Positions 1-7,756 of a stretch of 54,343 nt of DNA are shown piece by piece; position 1 is the first letter of the stretch; each line of letters starts with the position of its first letter. The notes beneath the pieces are model-generated. The model did not search any database. It was given only the letters and a program-made list of their open reading frames with translations, and was not told the origin of the DNA. The position numbers and the translations under genes are program-made. The stretch is from the NCBI GenBank assembly GCA_018067045.1, contig JAGPVL010000029.1, positions 1-54,343 on the forward strand, given 5' to 3'. Origin of the DNA: Gammaproteobacteria bacterium (lineage in GTDB: Bacteria; Pseudomonadota; Gammaproteobacteria; Pseudomonadales; Alcanivoracaceae).

Positions 1-353
1 CCCAACAGGCTAGCGCTATGAGAACTACGCAGCGGGGTACTCGTAGCTTGTTTGCAGGCGATGAGTGTTTAAGCGAGGTCCGATCGCCTGCAAGCAGCCT
101 CCCACAAGGTTGGCGCTATAAGGTTGGTTTGCTTTGTTTTGTAGGAGCTTGCTTGCAAGCGATGGACGCTGAATCAAAATCAAAACCTATCCCTAACAGG
201 CTAGCGCCATGAGAACTACGTAGCTGGGTACTCTTAGCTTGTTTGCAGGCGATGAGTGTTTAAGCGAGGTCCGATCGCCTGCAAGCAGCCTCCCACAAGG
301 TTGGCGCTATAAGGTTGGTTTGTTTTTTTGTGGGAGCTTGCTTGCAAGCGATG
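1..353. repeat. Tandem ~191-bp repeat built from REP-like inverted elements
   Basis: The segment from about 1 to 163 is repeated almost exactly at 192-353 (offset 191). Each unit contains GCAGGCGAT and, about 20 bases on, its inverse ATCGCCTGC (first unit about 54-63 and 83-92), then GAGCTTGCTTGCAAGCGAT (first unit 144-162, second 334-352). This is the architecture of REP elements arranged as a BIME. The core resembles the Pseudomonas REP pattern of GTGGGAGC followed by a GC-rich palindrome and GCGAT. Related copies lie at 22041-22110. No convincing gene lies in 1-409. Confidence 0.8.
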
Positions 354-409
354 AAAGTTAAAGCAAAACCCAATTATTGCTGACGTTTTTTCTCAAGACA
401 CAGATCAAC

Positions 410-1609
410 TTAAACAAACTGTCCTGCGCACCAGCCGGATGCCCACGCCCATTGGAAATTGTGGCCGCCTAGCTCTCCCGTCACATCCACCGCTTCGCCA
501 ATAAAATAGAGACCAGCGACATCATTAGCCATCATGGTTTTTGACGAAAGTTGACGGGTATCGACGCCACCGAGGGTTACTTCCGCAGTGCGATAGCCTT
601 CAGTTCCAGAAGGCTTTATCTGCCAGGCTTTTAACTGCATGACAATTTCTTCCAATTGCTCGTTGCTGTAATGCTGCAACGGCTGACTCCAATCACGCCA
701 TTCGCAAAGGCTGTCAGCAAAACGCTTTGTCAAAGCCGCGGCTAAATAACGGGCGAGCAGCGTGGTCGGTTTATCGCGACGTAACTGTTTCAATGTGGCG
801 AGCAAGTCTTGCTGATCAGGTAGCAGGTCAATGGACAGCACATCACCCGGCCGCCAAAAACTTGAAATCTGCAACATCGACGGACCACTTAAACCACGAT
901 GTGTAATCAACATCGGCTCACGGTAACGCCTATCACTGGCACCACTGCCTGCGGTAATGGACACCGCCACATCAACCGCCACACCGGACAGCGGTGCAAG
1001 GTGTTCTTTCTCTTTAGGCTGTAACGTAAACGGCACGAGACCTGCCGAGCGCGGTAGAACCGTTAAACCAAACTGTTCAGCCAGTTGATAACCTAGCCCT
1101 GTCGCGCCCATGGTCGGAATCGACAAGCCGCCACAGGCAACCACTAACGACTGACAGCGCACATTCCCCGATGCAGTACGCAGCAGATATTGGTCCGCGC
1201 TCAGGCGAACATCTTTAATGGAGGTATTCAAACGAACTTCTGCGCCAGCCCACTCACACTCGGTGAGTAAAACGCGCAGAATTTCTTTACTCGAATCGTT
1301 GCAGAACAACTGCCCAGGCGCCTTCTCACACCATTCCACACCGTGCCGCTCGACCAGCTCTAAAAAGTGATGGGGCGTATAGCGCTTGAGTGCAGAAATA
1401 CAAAATGCGGGGTTATCTGAAAGGAAATTAGCGGGCGTCGAGTTAAGGTTCGTGAAGTTGCAGCGCCCGCCACCAGACATGAGAATTTTCTTGCCGGCTT
1501 TGTTGGCATGATCCAATACCAGCACACTGCGTCCGCGGTAGGCGGCGCTAGCTGCGCACATTAAGCCTGCTGCGCCAGCGCCAATAACGACAACATCAAC
1601 GTCTTGCAT
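410..1609 (-). CDS. NAD(P)/FAD-dependent oxidoreductase, BaiN/YhiN (HI0933) family
   Basis: 399-residue flavoprotein of the HI0933/YhiN/BaiN family. The N-terminus has the dinucleotide-binding motif GAGAAGLM (about residues 10-17), followed by the family motif GGGRCNFTN near residue 46. The C-terminal GEAVDVTGELGGHNFQWAW segment completes the FAD site. Physiological substrate is unknown for most members; BaiN of gut clostridia is associated with bile-acid dehydroxylation, which is not implied here. ATG at 1609 is preferred over the in-frame TTG three bases upstream. It is the last gene of the operon that begins at psrA, 13 bases after the phosphorylase stop. Confidence 0.88.
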   Translation of the reverse strand: MQDVDVVVIGAGAAGLMCAASAAYRGRSVLVLDHANKAGKKILMSGGGRCNFTNLNSTPANFLSDNPAFCISALKRYTPHHFLELVERHGVEWCEKAPGQLFCNDSSKEILRVLLTECEWAGAEVRLNTSIKDVRLSADQYLLRTASGNVRCQSLVVACGGLSIPTMGATGLGYQLAEQFGLTVLPRSAGLVPFTLQPKEKEHLAPLSGVAVDVAVSITAGSGASDRRYREPMLITHRGLSGPSMLQISSFWRPGDVLSIDLLPDQQDLLATLKQLRRDKPTTLLARYLAAALTKRFADSLCEWRDWSQPLQHYSNEQLEEIVMQLKAWQIKPSGTEGYRTAEVTLGGVDTRQLSSKTMMANDVAGLYFIGEAVDVTGELGGHNFQWAWASGWCAGQFV

Positions 1610-1622
1610 CAAACAGACAACA

Positions 1623-2354
1623 TCAAGACGTCAACAGCGCGACGAGTGCATCTGCGACCTTGCCCATGCCTTGATGAATAACCGCTTCGATCTCCGCCAT
1701 AGTAATTTCTCGATCGACTTTACCGGCCGCCGGGTTTACTACGAGCGACAGCATCGCATAAGGCAGCGCCAACTCTCTCGCCAGCACCGCTTCTGGCATA
1801 CCGGTCATACCAACAATCGTGCAACCATCTTGTTCAAGTCGACGAATTTCCGCCGCTGTTTCCAGCCTCGGCCCTTGCGTTGCCCCGTAGCAACCACCGT
1901 CCACATAAGGGCCATCAACTTTTTTCAATGCTGCCACTACCCGCTCGCGCAAAGGCGCATCAAACGGCCACGAAAAATCTACATGTACGACCGGCGTTTG
2001 CCCCTGATCAAAATAGGTGGCGTCACGGCCATGGGTGTAATCAATAATCTGATCCGGCACGACGATCACGCCGCTGTCCGCCGCAGGGCTAATGCCCCCA
2101 ACGGCATTGATCGCAATCACTGCCGTTGCGCCAGCTTCTTTTAGCGCGGCAATATTGGCGCGATAGTTCACCTGGTGAGGCAGCAACACATGTGGGTCGC
2201 CATGGCGAGCCAGAAACAATACCGGCTGCCCCGCCAACTCACCAAAGACAACGTCCGAAGACGCCTTTCCCCAGCGTGTTCCAACCTGGCGCCGCTCACT
2301 AACATTGAGCCCAGGGATACGCGTTAATCCCGTGCCACCGATAAAAGCCAGCAT
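1623..2354 (-). CDS. S-methyl-5'-thioinosine phosphorylase (MTAP/PNP family)
   Basis: 243-residue phosphorylase of the MTAP/PNP family. It starts with the phosphate-binding FIGGTGL segment, has RHGDPHVLLPHQVNYRANI, and carries the purine-site block QGPRLETAAEIRRL followed by GMTGMPEAVLARELALPY. The closest family I recall is the Pseudomonas PA3004-type enzyme, which splits methylthioinosine into hypoxanthine and 5-methylthioribose-1-phosphate. Its start overlaps the stop of the hypoxanthine phosphoribosyltransferase gene by one base (TGATG), so product and salvage enzyme are translationally linked. Methylthioadenosine phosphorylase is the main alternative; preference rests on family resemblance and the neighbour. 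Confidence 0.85.
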   Translation of the reverse strand: MLAFIGGTGLTRIPGLNVSERRQVGTRWGKASSDVVFGELAGQPVLFLARHGDPHVLLPHQVNYRANIAALKEAGATAVIAINAVGGISPAADSGVIVVPDQIIDYTHGRDATYFDQGQTPVVHVDFSWPFDAPLRERVVAALKKVDGPYVDGGCYGATQGPRLETAAEIRRLEQDGCTIVGMTGMPEAVLARELALPYAMLSLVVNPAAGKVDREITMAEIEAVIHQGMGKVADALVALLTS

Positions 2355-2917
2355 CAGCTACCCTCCACCGCGTAGATACCCGGCGCGTTGCGCCAGTAAT
2401 TTTTATAATCCATGCCGCAACCAAACAGATACGCGTCTTCTGCCACGACCCCCGTAAAGTCTGCCTTCAATCCCACAGCAGCCTTACGGTCATGCTCTTT
2501 ATCCACGAGAACACAGGTCGCCACGCTCGCCGCGCCCTGCAATTTACACGCTTCAATAATTGCTAGCAGAGTTGTTCCAACATCCAGAATGTCGTCAAGA
2601 ATCACAACATGCCGACCGGTTAATGACATAGTAGGCGTCACAATCCACTCGATATCGCCACCGGATGTTTCTCCGCGATAACGCGTGGCATGCAAATAAT
2701 CCATTTCTAATGGGAAACCAAGGTGCTGGACTAACTTGCCCGCCAACACCAAGCCACCGTTCATGACGGTAATTAAAACTGGCGCCTTGTCTGAATAGGT
2801 TTGCGTTAGCTCTTTAGCCAAACGTGCAATCGCTTCATCAATCTGTGCCAGAGAAAAAAGCTCACGGGCGTTATCACGCACCTTCTTCATCTCTGCAAAC
2901 TGTGCGGTATCAATCAT
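2354..2917 (-). CDS. Hypoxanthine-guanine phosphoribosyltransferase
   Basis: 187-residue type I phosphoribosyltransferase. The PRPP-binding loop is VVILDDILDVGTTL at about residues 103-116, and the N-terminal half carries PVLITVMNGGLVLAGKLVQHL, which matches the pyrophosphate loop of Hpt enzymes. Expected reaction: hypoxanthine or guanine plus PRPP to IMP or GMP. The ATG overlaps the upstream channel gene stop by 4 bases (ATGA), and a GGGGAG ribosome site lies just before it. The next gene releases hypoxanthine from methylthioinosine, so this gene probably returns that base to the purine pool. Confidence 0.9.
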   Translation of the reverse strand: MIDTAQFAEMKKVRDNARELFSLAQIDEAIARLAKELTQTYSDKAPVLITVMNGGLVLAGKLVQHLGFPLEMDYLHATRYRGETSGGDIEWIVTPTMSLTGRHVVILDDILDVGTTLLAIIEACKLQGAASVATCVLVDKEHDRKAAVGLKADFTGVVAEDAYLFGCGMDYKNYWRNAPGIYAVEGS

Positions 2918-4086
2918 GCCGATCTCCCCTGTTCTGCGCTGACACCATGATTGCCTTCGTGGTGGCTTTCATCGTGCTCGGCGTGATGCTCTTCATCATG
3001 CTCATGCCCACAATTATCCGCGATGTGTAGCGTTCGCGTTGGGAAGGCAAATTCGGCGCCATGCCCCTCAACGATCTCCATAATTTTAATTAACACGTCT
3101 TGTTTAATGTGCTGAAACTCCACCCATGCGGTGGTTTTTGTGAAGCAATAAACAATAAATTGAAGGTGGGAAGCCGCGTACGCATCAAAGGTGACAAACA
3201 AGGTTTGGCCTGTATCAATCGCTTCATGCTGACGCAGCATCTCAGCAACATCATTACAAATTGCCGCCATCAAGTGCCCATCGCTGTAGCGAATACCTAG
3301 CTCTTCACGAATACGGCGATTGGTCATACGCGATGGATTCTCCACCACAATCGAAGCGAACATTGAATTCGGAATAAATAGCGGACGCTTATCAAAGGTG
3401 CGGATACGGGTTAAGCGCCAGCCAATATCTTCCACTGTGCCTTCGATATTTCGATCAGGCGAACGAACCCAGTCGCCGACAGAGAATGGCTTATCAAGAT
3501 AAATCATCAGGCCGCCGAAAAAGTTTGCCAACAAATCTTTCGCCGCAAAGCCGACGGCGACGCCGCCCATACCACCAAACGCCAAAACACCTGATATGGA
3601 ATAACCTAACGACTGCAAGATAATCAAGAACGCGGTAACCATGACCGAGATGCGCAATAACTTAGCAATGGCTTTTGCCGTGGTGTGATCCATCGGCTGA
3701 TTCATTCGACCCGGATCAATAACGTTTTTCTCAGCAAAACTAATAAAGCGGGTGAAAAACATCGACAGAATAACGATATAGGCAACTTTTCGCGTCTCTG
3801 GCAAATACTCAAACAATTCGGTATCAGAGACGTGACGCAATATGCCAATGGCAAATGATAAACCGATGGTCCAAATGAAAAGGCGCATCGGAATACGCGC
3901 CGCTTCCAGCAAGGCGTCATCCCATAGGCCCTGTGTTTTCGCCACTAGGCGCTCGGCAATATCAATAAACCTCATCAAAATAAAATTCGTGCAGACAGTA
4001 AGGAACACCACCACAAACACCTGTGTCAGCCACACGGATGTTACTGTTGATGGCTGAAAAAACTGTTGTATATCATCCCAAGACAT
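2914..4086 (-). CDS. MscS-family mechanosensitive ion channel with His-rich C-terminus
   Basis: 390-residue inner-membrane protein. Hydrophobic segments lie at about 18-40, 70-85, 105-125 and 145-185. The last runs into the MscS pore-helix and beta-domain pattern: GVLAFGGMGGVAVGFAAKDLLANFFGG, then PFSVGDWVR and EGTVEDIGWRLTRIRTFDKR. Expected role: tension-gated osmotic release. The last ~34 residues are unusual, with eight His among Asp/Glu (for example HEHDEEHHAEH), suggesting metal binding at the cytoplasmic end. ATG at 4086 overlaps the nagZ stop by one base; a GTG three bases upstream is possible. Confidence 0.9.
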   Translation of the reverse strand: MSWDDIQQFFQPSTVTSVWLTQVFVVVFLTVCTNFILMRFIDIAERLVAKTQGLWDDALLEAARIPMRLFIWTIGLSFAIGILRHVSDTELFEYLPETRKVAYIVILSMFFTRFISFAEKNVIDPGRMNQPMDHTTAKAIAKLLRISVMVTAFLIILQSLGYSISGVLAFGGMGGVAVGFAAKDLLANFFGGLMIYLDKPFSVGDWVRSPDRNIEGTVEDIGWRLTRIRTFDKRPLFIPNSMFASIVVENPSRMTNRRIREELGIRYSDGHLMAAICNDVAEMLRQHEAIDTGQTLFVTFDAYAASHLQFIVYCFTKTTAWVEFQHIKQDVLIKIMEIVEGHGAEFAFPTRTLHIADNCGHEHDEEHHAEHDESHHEGNHGVSAEQGRSA

Positions 4087-5093
4087 CACACTTCCTCTGT
4101 CATTGTTGCTGCCAGCTGCCGTGCGGCGGCCAGCATATCGAGATCCATTTTTTGTGCCGATGCGCGCAATGTTGACGCCAACACCACCTGACGATGTGGC
4201 TCACTTTCTAGCGCCTCAAGCACTTCAATCGCTGCAGGTCGATCATTGCAGACCAACACCATGTCGCAACCAGCATCAAGGGCCGCCCTCGCTCTTTGCG
4301 GGTAACTCCCCGCACTCGCGGCTCCGGCCATGGCAAGATCGTCGGAAAAAATAAGACCGCCATAACCCAAATCGCGGCGCAGAATATTTTGCAACCAGAC
4401 GCGAGAAAAGCCTGCGGGCTGATCATCTACCTGTGGATACACCACATGTGCGGGCATAATGCCTTGTAATTTAGCGGCCAGTGCACGAAAAGGAATCAGA
4501 TCCACCTGTTCGATATCAGCCATGACACGCGTATCGAAAGGTTGCTCCAAATGCGAGTCGGCTTGAACAAAACCATGCCCTGGGAAATGCTTACCCGTTG
4601 CCGCCATGCCTGCCGCCGCCATACCGTCGATAAAGGCACCCGCGAGTAACACCACTTTTTCTGGATCGGAATGGAAACTGCGATCCCCGATGACACTGCT
4701 CTGGCCGAAATCCACATCCAACACTGGCGCGAAACTAATATCGATACCGCACTCAACCAGTTCTGCCGCCATCAACGCGCCGAGCTGATGCGCTTGAATC
4801 AACGCCGCTTGCGCATCAACGTCATAGCGTTCACCAAGCCTACGCATCGGCGGAATACGCGCAAAGCCCTGCTTAAAGCGCTGTACACGCCCGCCTTCTT
4901 GGTCAACCGCAATAAGAATATCCGGGCGAATAGCGCGTACCGCGCTTACCAGTGCCGTGATTTGCTCACAGCTTTCAAAATTACGACTGAAAAAAATTAA
5001 ACCACCGGTGCCAGGATGCGCTAACAACGTTTTATCTTCAGCGCTTAACGTTGTGCCACCGATATCCAACATCAGCAAGGGCTGGACGTTCAT
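4086..5093 (-). CDS. nagZ: Beta-N-acetylhexosaminidase NagZ
   Basis: 335-residue cytoplasmic GH3 glycosidase that removes N-acetylglucosamine from anhydro-muropeptides during peptidoglycan recycling. The NagZ signature KHFPGHG is at 168-174 (general acid/base His loop), and the catalytic nucleophile Asp lies in FSDDLAMAG around 251-252. IAVDQEGGRVQR near 61-72 is also typical. Length matches the single-domain proteobacterial enzymes. It follows an L,D-transpeptidase gene after 13 bases, so two cell-wall functions are adjacent; nagZ next to psrA and the phosphorylase is the arrangement I recall from Pseudomonas. Confidence 0.95.
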   Translation of the reverse strand: MNVQPLLMLDIGGTTLSAEDKTLLAHPGTGGLIFFSRNFESCEQITALVSAVRAIRPDILIAVDQEGGRVQRFKQGFARIPPMRRLGERYDVDAQAALIQAHQLGALMAAELVECGIDISFAPVLDVDFGQSSVIGDRSFHSDPEKVVLLAGAFIDGMAAAGMAATGKHFPGHGFVQADSHLEQPFDTRVMADIEQVDLIPFRALAAKLQGIMPAHVVYPQVDDQPAGFSRVWLQNILRRDLGYGGLIFSDDLAMAGAASAGSYPQRARAALDAGCDMVLVCNDRPAAIEVLEALESEPHRQVVLASTLRASAQKMDLDMLAAARQLAATMTEEV

Positions 5094-5106
5094 GCTTTTC
5101 CTTTAT

Positions 5107-5604
5107 TTATTCGCGAATAAGAACTGGACAACCGACCGGCACAAGGCCGAACAGTTCAATGATGTCGTTGTTGCGCATACGAATGCAGCCATGCGAACGG
5201 GCAATGCCCATCGGTTCAATGTCCGGAGTGCCGTGAATATAAATGAAGCGACGCATGGAATCCACGTCGCCAAGGCGGTTATAGCCAGGCTCTTCGCCAC
5301 ATAACCATAGTATTCGCGAGAGTATCCAGTCTCGCCGAGGAAACCGCTGTGCCAATTCACCTGTCCAGACCTCGCCAGTTGGCCGACGACCAACGAACAC
5401 CGCTCCGGAAACTTGCTCAGCACCAATACGCGCACGCACTCGATGCTTGCCCAGCGGCGTGCAACCACTACCCTCTTGTTGGCCAACGCCATTTACTGCC
5501 GTCGAGACGCTATATTGTTGCGGCGGCAATTCATCGCGATGCAGCACCAGCGTCTGCTCGCTGACGTTCACTTCAATACGCATTGTCGCCCCTTCATTTT
5601 TCAT
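5107..5604 (-). CDS. L,D-transpeptidase (YkuD domain)
   Basis: 165-residue YkuD-fold enzyme. The catalytic motif is a conserved His in IYIHGTP (H124) and SHGCIRM with nucleophilic Cys at about 140. Such enzymes form 3-3 peptidoglycan crosslinks or attach proteins to peptidoglycan. No signal peptide is apparent, which is also true of several short family members, so its location is uncertain. The ATG at 5604 overlaps the psrA stop (ATGA); a second in-frame ATG at 5583 preceded by AAGGGG is a credible alternative giving 158 residues. Confidence 0.88.
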   Translation of the reverse strand: MKNEGATMRIEVNVSEQTLVLHRDELPPQQYSVSTAVNGVGQQEGSGCTPLGKHRVRARIGAEQVSGAVFVGRRPTGEVWTGELAQRFPRRDWILSRILWLCGEEPGYNRLGDVDSMRRFIYIHGTPDIEPMGIARSHGCIRMRNNDIIELFGLVPVGCPVLIRE

Positions 5605-6266
5605 TTCTGTGCGGATTCACCATCGGGTAGAGCGCGCGATGTTTGAGATGGCGCGCGAATACCACCGGCCACAAAATCAAGCAGCTCCTTGCTCACTTGC
5701 GTTGCAGCCATCGGTTGTTGTGCGCCCTGATTGGACATCGCCAACAGCGATTCCATTCCAGACAATGCAAACGTTGTTGCACCAAGCGCAAAATGCACCC
5801 GCCAAAAGCGCTCCTGTTGCGTTAACTCTGGTGTCAGCTGCGCCAACAAGCTTAGCCAACGCCGAAATGGCGGTGCGTAACGCTCCCGTAGAAAGCGCCG
5901 CATATGGCCTTGAGCCTGAGTGTAAGCCAAGCCACTTAAACGAAAGAAAATAGCCACTCGACGAGCATCACCTCTTTGGGTTTCCATCGCCACGGTAGCA
6001 ACTAAGCCAAGCAAGCTCTCTAGCGTCACCTTATCAGCAAAGCGCTCGTCCATTTGTAATTCAAGGGCGCCGCAGAACGGATTCAAAAATCGTTCAAATA
6101 CCGCCTGTATCAACGACTCCTTCGAACCAAAGTGATAATTCACTGCGGCAAGATTCACCCCCGCCTTACTGGTAATTGCCCGTAAACTGGTCTCGGCAAA
6201 CCCCTTTTCAGCGAACAATACCTCAGCAGTATCGAGGATACGTTCTACCGTACTCGCTTGTGCCAT
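5601..6266 (-). CDS. psrA: TetR-family fatty-acid-responsive regulator PsrA
   Basis: 221-residue TetR regulator. From memory, the N-terminal helix-turn-helix (MAQASTVERILDTAEVLFAE, then AETSLRAITSKAGVNLAAV and NYHFGSKESLIQAVF) is nearly identical to Pseudomonas PsrA, which represses beta-oxidation genes, activates rpoS and is released by long-chain fatty acids. The ATG at 6266 is chosen because homology begins exactly there and GGAG lies 7 bases upstream; the 62-codon upstream extension crosses a terminator. A CAAACGTTTG palindrome just upstream suggests autoregulation. It heads a seven-gene minus-strand operon. Confidence 0.88.
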   Translation of the reverse strand: MAQASTVERILDTAEVLFAEKGFAETSLRAITSKAGVNLAAVNYHFGSKESLIQAVFERFLNPFCGALELQMDERFADKVTLESLLGLVATVAMETQRGDARRVAIFFRLSGLAYTQAQGHMRRFLRERYAPPFRRWLSLLAQLTPELTQQERFWRVHFALGATTFALSGMESLLAMSNQGAQQPMAATQVSKELLDFVAGGIRAPSQTSRALPDGESAQK

Positions 6267-6280
6267 ATGCACACTCCGAA

Positions 6281-6290
6281 CAAACGTTTG
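6281..6290. promoter_or_regulatory. Candidate PsrA operator upstream of psrA
   Basis: CAAACGTTTG is a perfect 10-bp palindrome 14 bases upstream of the psrA ATG, directly next to its ribosome site, and is followed by GAAACGTATG. PsrA sites in pseudomonads consist of CAAAC and GTTTG half-sites. The spacer here is zero rather than the 2-4 bases I recall for Pseudomonas, so the match is good but not exact. Negative autoregulation is the inference. Confidence 0.55.
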
Positions 6291-6342
6291 AAACGTATGT
6301 TGGAGGCTGTCGCGAACGATGGCAAGCCTGTCCGCTATAACG

Positions 6343-6378
6343 CAAAAGCCCCTTGAGCGGGCACTCAAGGGGCTTTTG
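6343..6378. terminator. Strong bidirectional Rho-independent terminator
   Basis: A perfect 15-bp stem (6343-6357 with 6364-6378) encloses a 6-base loop. The stem core is AGCCCCTTGAG with flanking A and T runs, so it can act in both directions. It lies downstream of the minus-strand barrel gene ending at 6412 and separates it from psrA. Confidence 0.9.
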
Positions 6379-6411
6379 ATCAATCGACAACATATGACGC
6401 AATAAGCCGAA

Positions 6412-7746
6412 TTAGAAGTAGTACACCATTTCCAGCTGAACCATATCGTCATTGGTATAAACCGCTAACGGCGTATCTGGAGCTTGCTCCAGCAGTGCTC
6501 CCAGGAATACTTGGCCCGCAGTGGGAGCCCCTCCTGTGTCAGCATAAAAGCGGCCTTCCAAGGACACCTTCAGTCGGTCGCCAAAGCGACGACTCGACTC
6601 AAAGCTGATCGCCTTCTCTTCACTGTGCGGATCATAGATCAGCCCCATCAGTAGCTCCGTGGAGGCTACATCATTAAAGGTCATCCGGCCGCCAAACAAC
6701 CAATCATGTTCAAACGGCGAGGCCAACAGCTCATTACGATCCTCGTACATATACTCGACGATATAACCGAGGTCGATGTCAGAACCGAACAACGCATATT
6801 GCGTGAACTCAAAACCCGCATCGTAGGCAGCAAACCGATCGCCCTCACCACTACGACTAATCGCTTCTAGCTTCCAAATCCAGCCTTCGTTGATGTACTG
6901 CAGCTCAAGGCCCGTCTGATCGATCACGCTGTAGTACGGGGTCAAACGTGCGTCAAAGCCAACCGGCAACTGTTGCGTTGTCACCAATGCGCCAATTTGC
7001 GCGGGGGTTAAATCTTGAATATTCGGCAGTAACAAGGGTTCACGAGACGTGCCAGAGAAATGCGACAACGCTACTTGCCAGCTACCGAGAAACATCTGCA
7101 AGCGAATCGCTGCATCAACTCGTTCTTGCTCTGCAGCGGATTCATATTGCGCATGATCTTGATCAATCACCACCGGTAAACGTGGACGGCCATCTTCACC
7201 GGGGAAGGTTCGCTCGCGAAACCCCGGTAAAAGGTACACGTCGAGAATGCCCCAGTCTTGCACCGTCGACACGTTAACCATCTGCTGGCCTAACTTTTCT
7301 TCGCCATCAATCTGATCAACTAAATCAGTCTGGTTAATAATATCGACAAGGTGCCGGCCTTCCGTCACACCCCAAAAGACCTTACGAACACCGACGCGCG
7401 ACTCCCAAGTATCGGCAACGTGAATCCACGACAGTTCGCGAATATCCGCATGCGTCCTGTCTTCATCATGCTCATCTACACGGGCATAAGGGATAAACGT
7501 GAACAAGTCGCGGCGATCATTCCAATCGTGCAACACCTCGGCTTTCAGATACGCCGAACCGTTATGCCAATACTCGTTATAACCGCGTCCTTCGGTAAAA
7601 TAGCGTCCTTCACCAGCCACTTCACCACGGAAATCCCAAGCGTGCGCTGGGGCGGGAAAAAGCGACGCAGCAAAGACGCTGAGCGACAGTCCGGTCAGAC
7701 GTGAAGCCGTCACGCTAAACGTCGCTTTACGAAGAAAATCGATCAT
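6412..7746 (-). CDS. Outer-membrane beta-barrel protein, DUF1302-like
   Basis: 444-residue predicted outer-membrane protein. A signal peptide (hydrophobic stretch ending ALA-like at PAPAHA, about residue 35) is followed by alternating amphipathic strands with many aromatic residues, and the protein ends in EMVYYF, with the terminal Phe typical of Bam-assembled barrels. The segment VGVRKVFWGVTEGRHLVDIINQTD resembles the DUF1302 motif in which a strand leads to WGE and an asparagine-rich turn. Function is unknown; it lies 10 bases after the LolA-like gene and is likely co-transcribed, suggesting a hydrophobic-compound channel served by a periplasmic carrier. Confidence 0.72.
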   Translation of the reverse strand: MIDFLRKATFSVTASRLTGLSLSVFAASLFPAPAHAWDFRGEVAGEGRYFTEGRGYNEYWHNGSAYLKAEVLHDWNDRRDLFTFIPYARVDEHDEDRTHADIRELSWIHVADTWESRVGVRKVFWGVTEGRHLVDIINQTDLVDQIDGEEKLGQQMVNVSTVQDWGILDVYLLPGFRERTFPGEDGRPRLPVVIDQDHAQYESAAEQERVDAAIRLQMFLGSWQVALSHFSGTSREPLLLPNIQDLTPAQIGALVTTQQLPVGFDARLTPYYSVIDQTGLELQYINEGWIWKLEAISRSGEGDRFAAYDAGFEFTQYALFGSDIDLGYIVEYMYEDRNELLASPFEHDWLFGGRMTFNDVASTELLMGLIYDPHSEEKAISFESSRRFGDRLKVSLEGRFYADTGGAPTAGQVFLGALLEQAPDTPLAVYTNDDMVQLEMVYYF

Positions 7747-7756
7747 CTAGGCAACC

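Noticed and set aside
6267-6452. In-frame N-terminal extension of 62 codons on psrA
   Set aside because: It runs through the terminator at 6343-6378 and reaches into the 3' end of the barrel gene; homology and the ribosome site fix the start at 6266.
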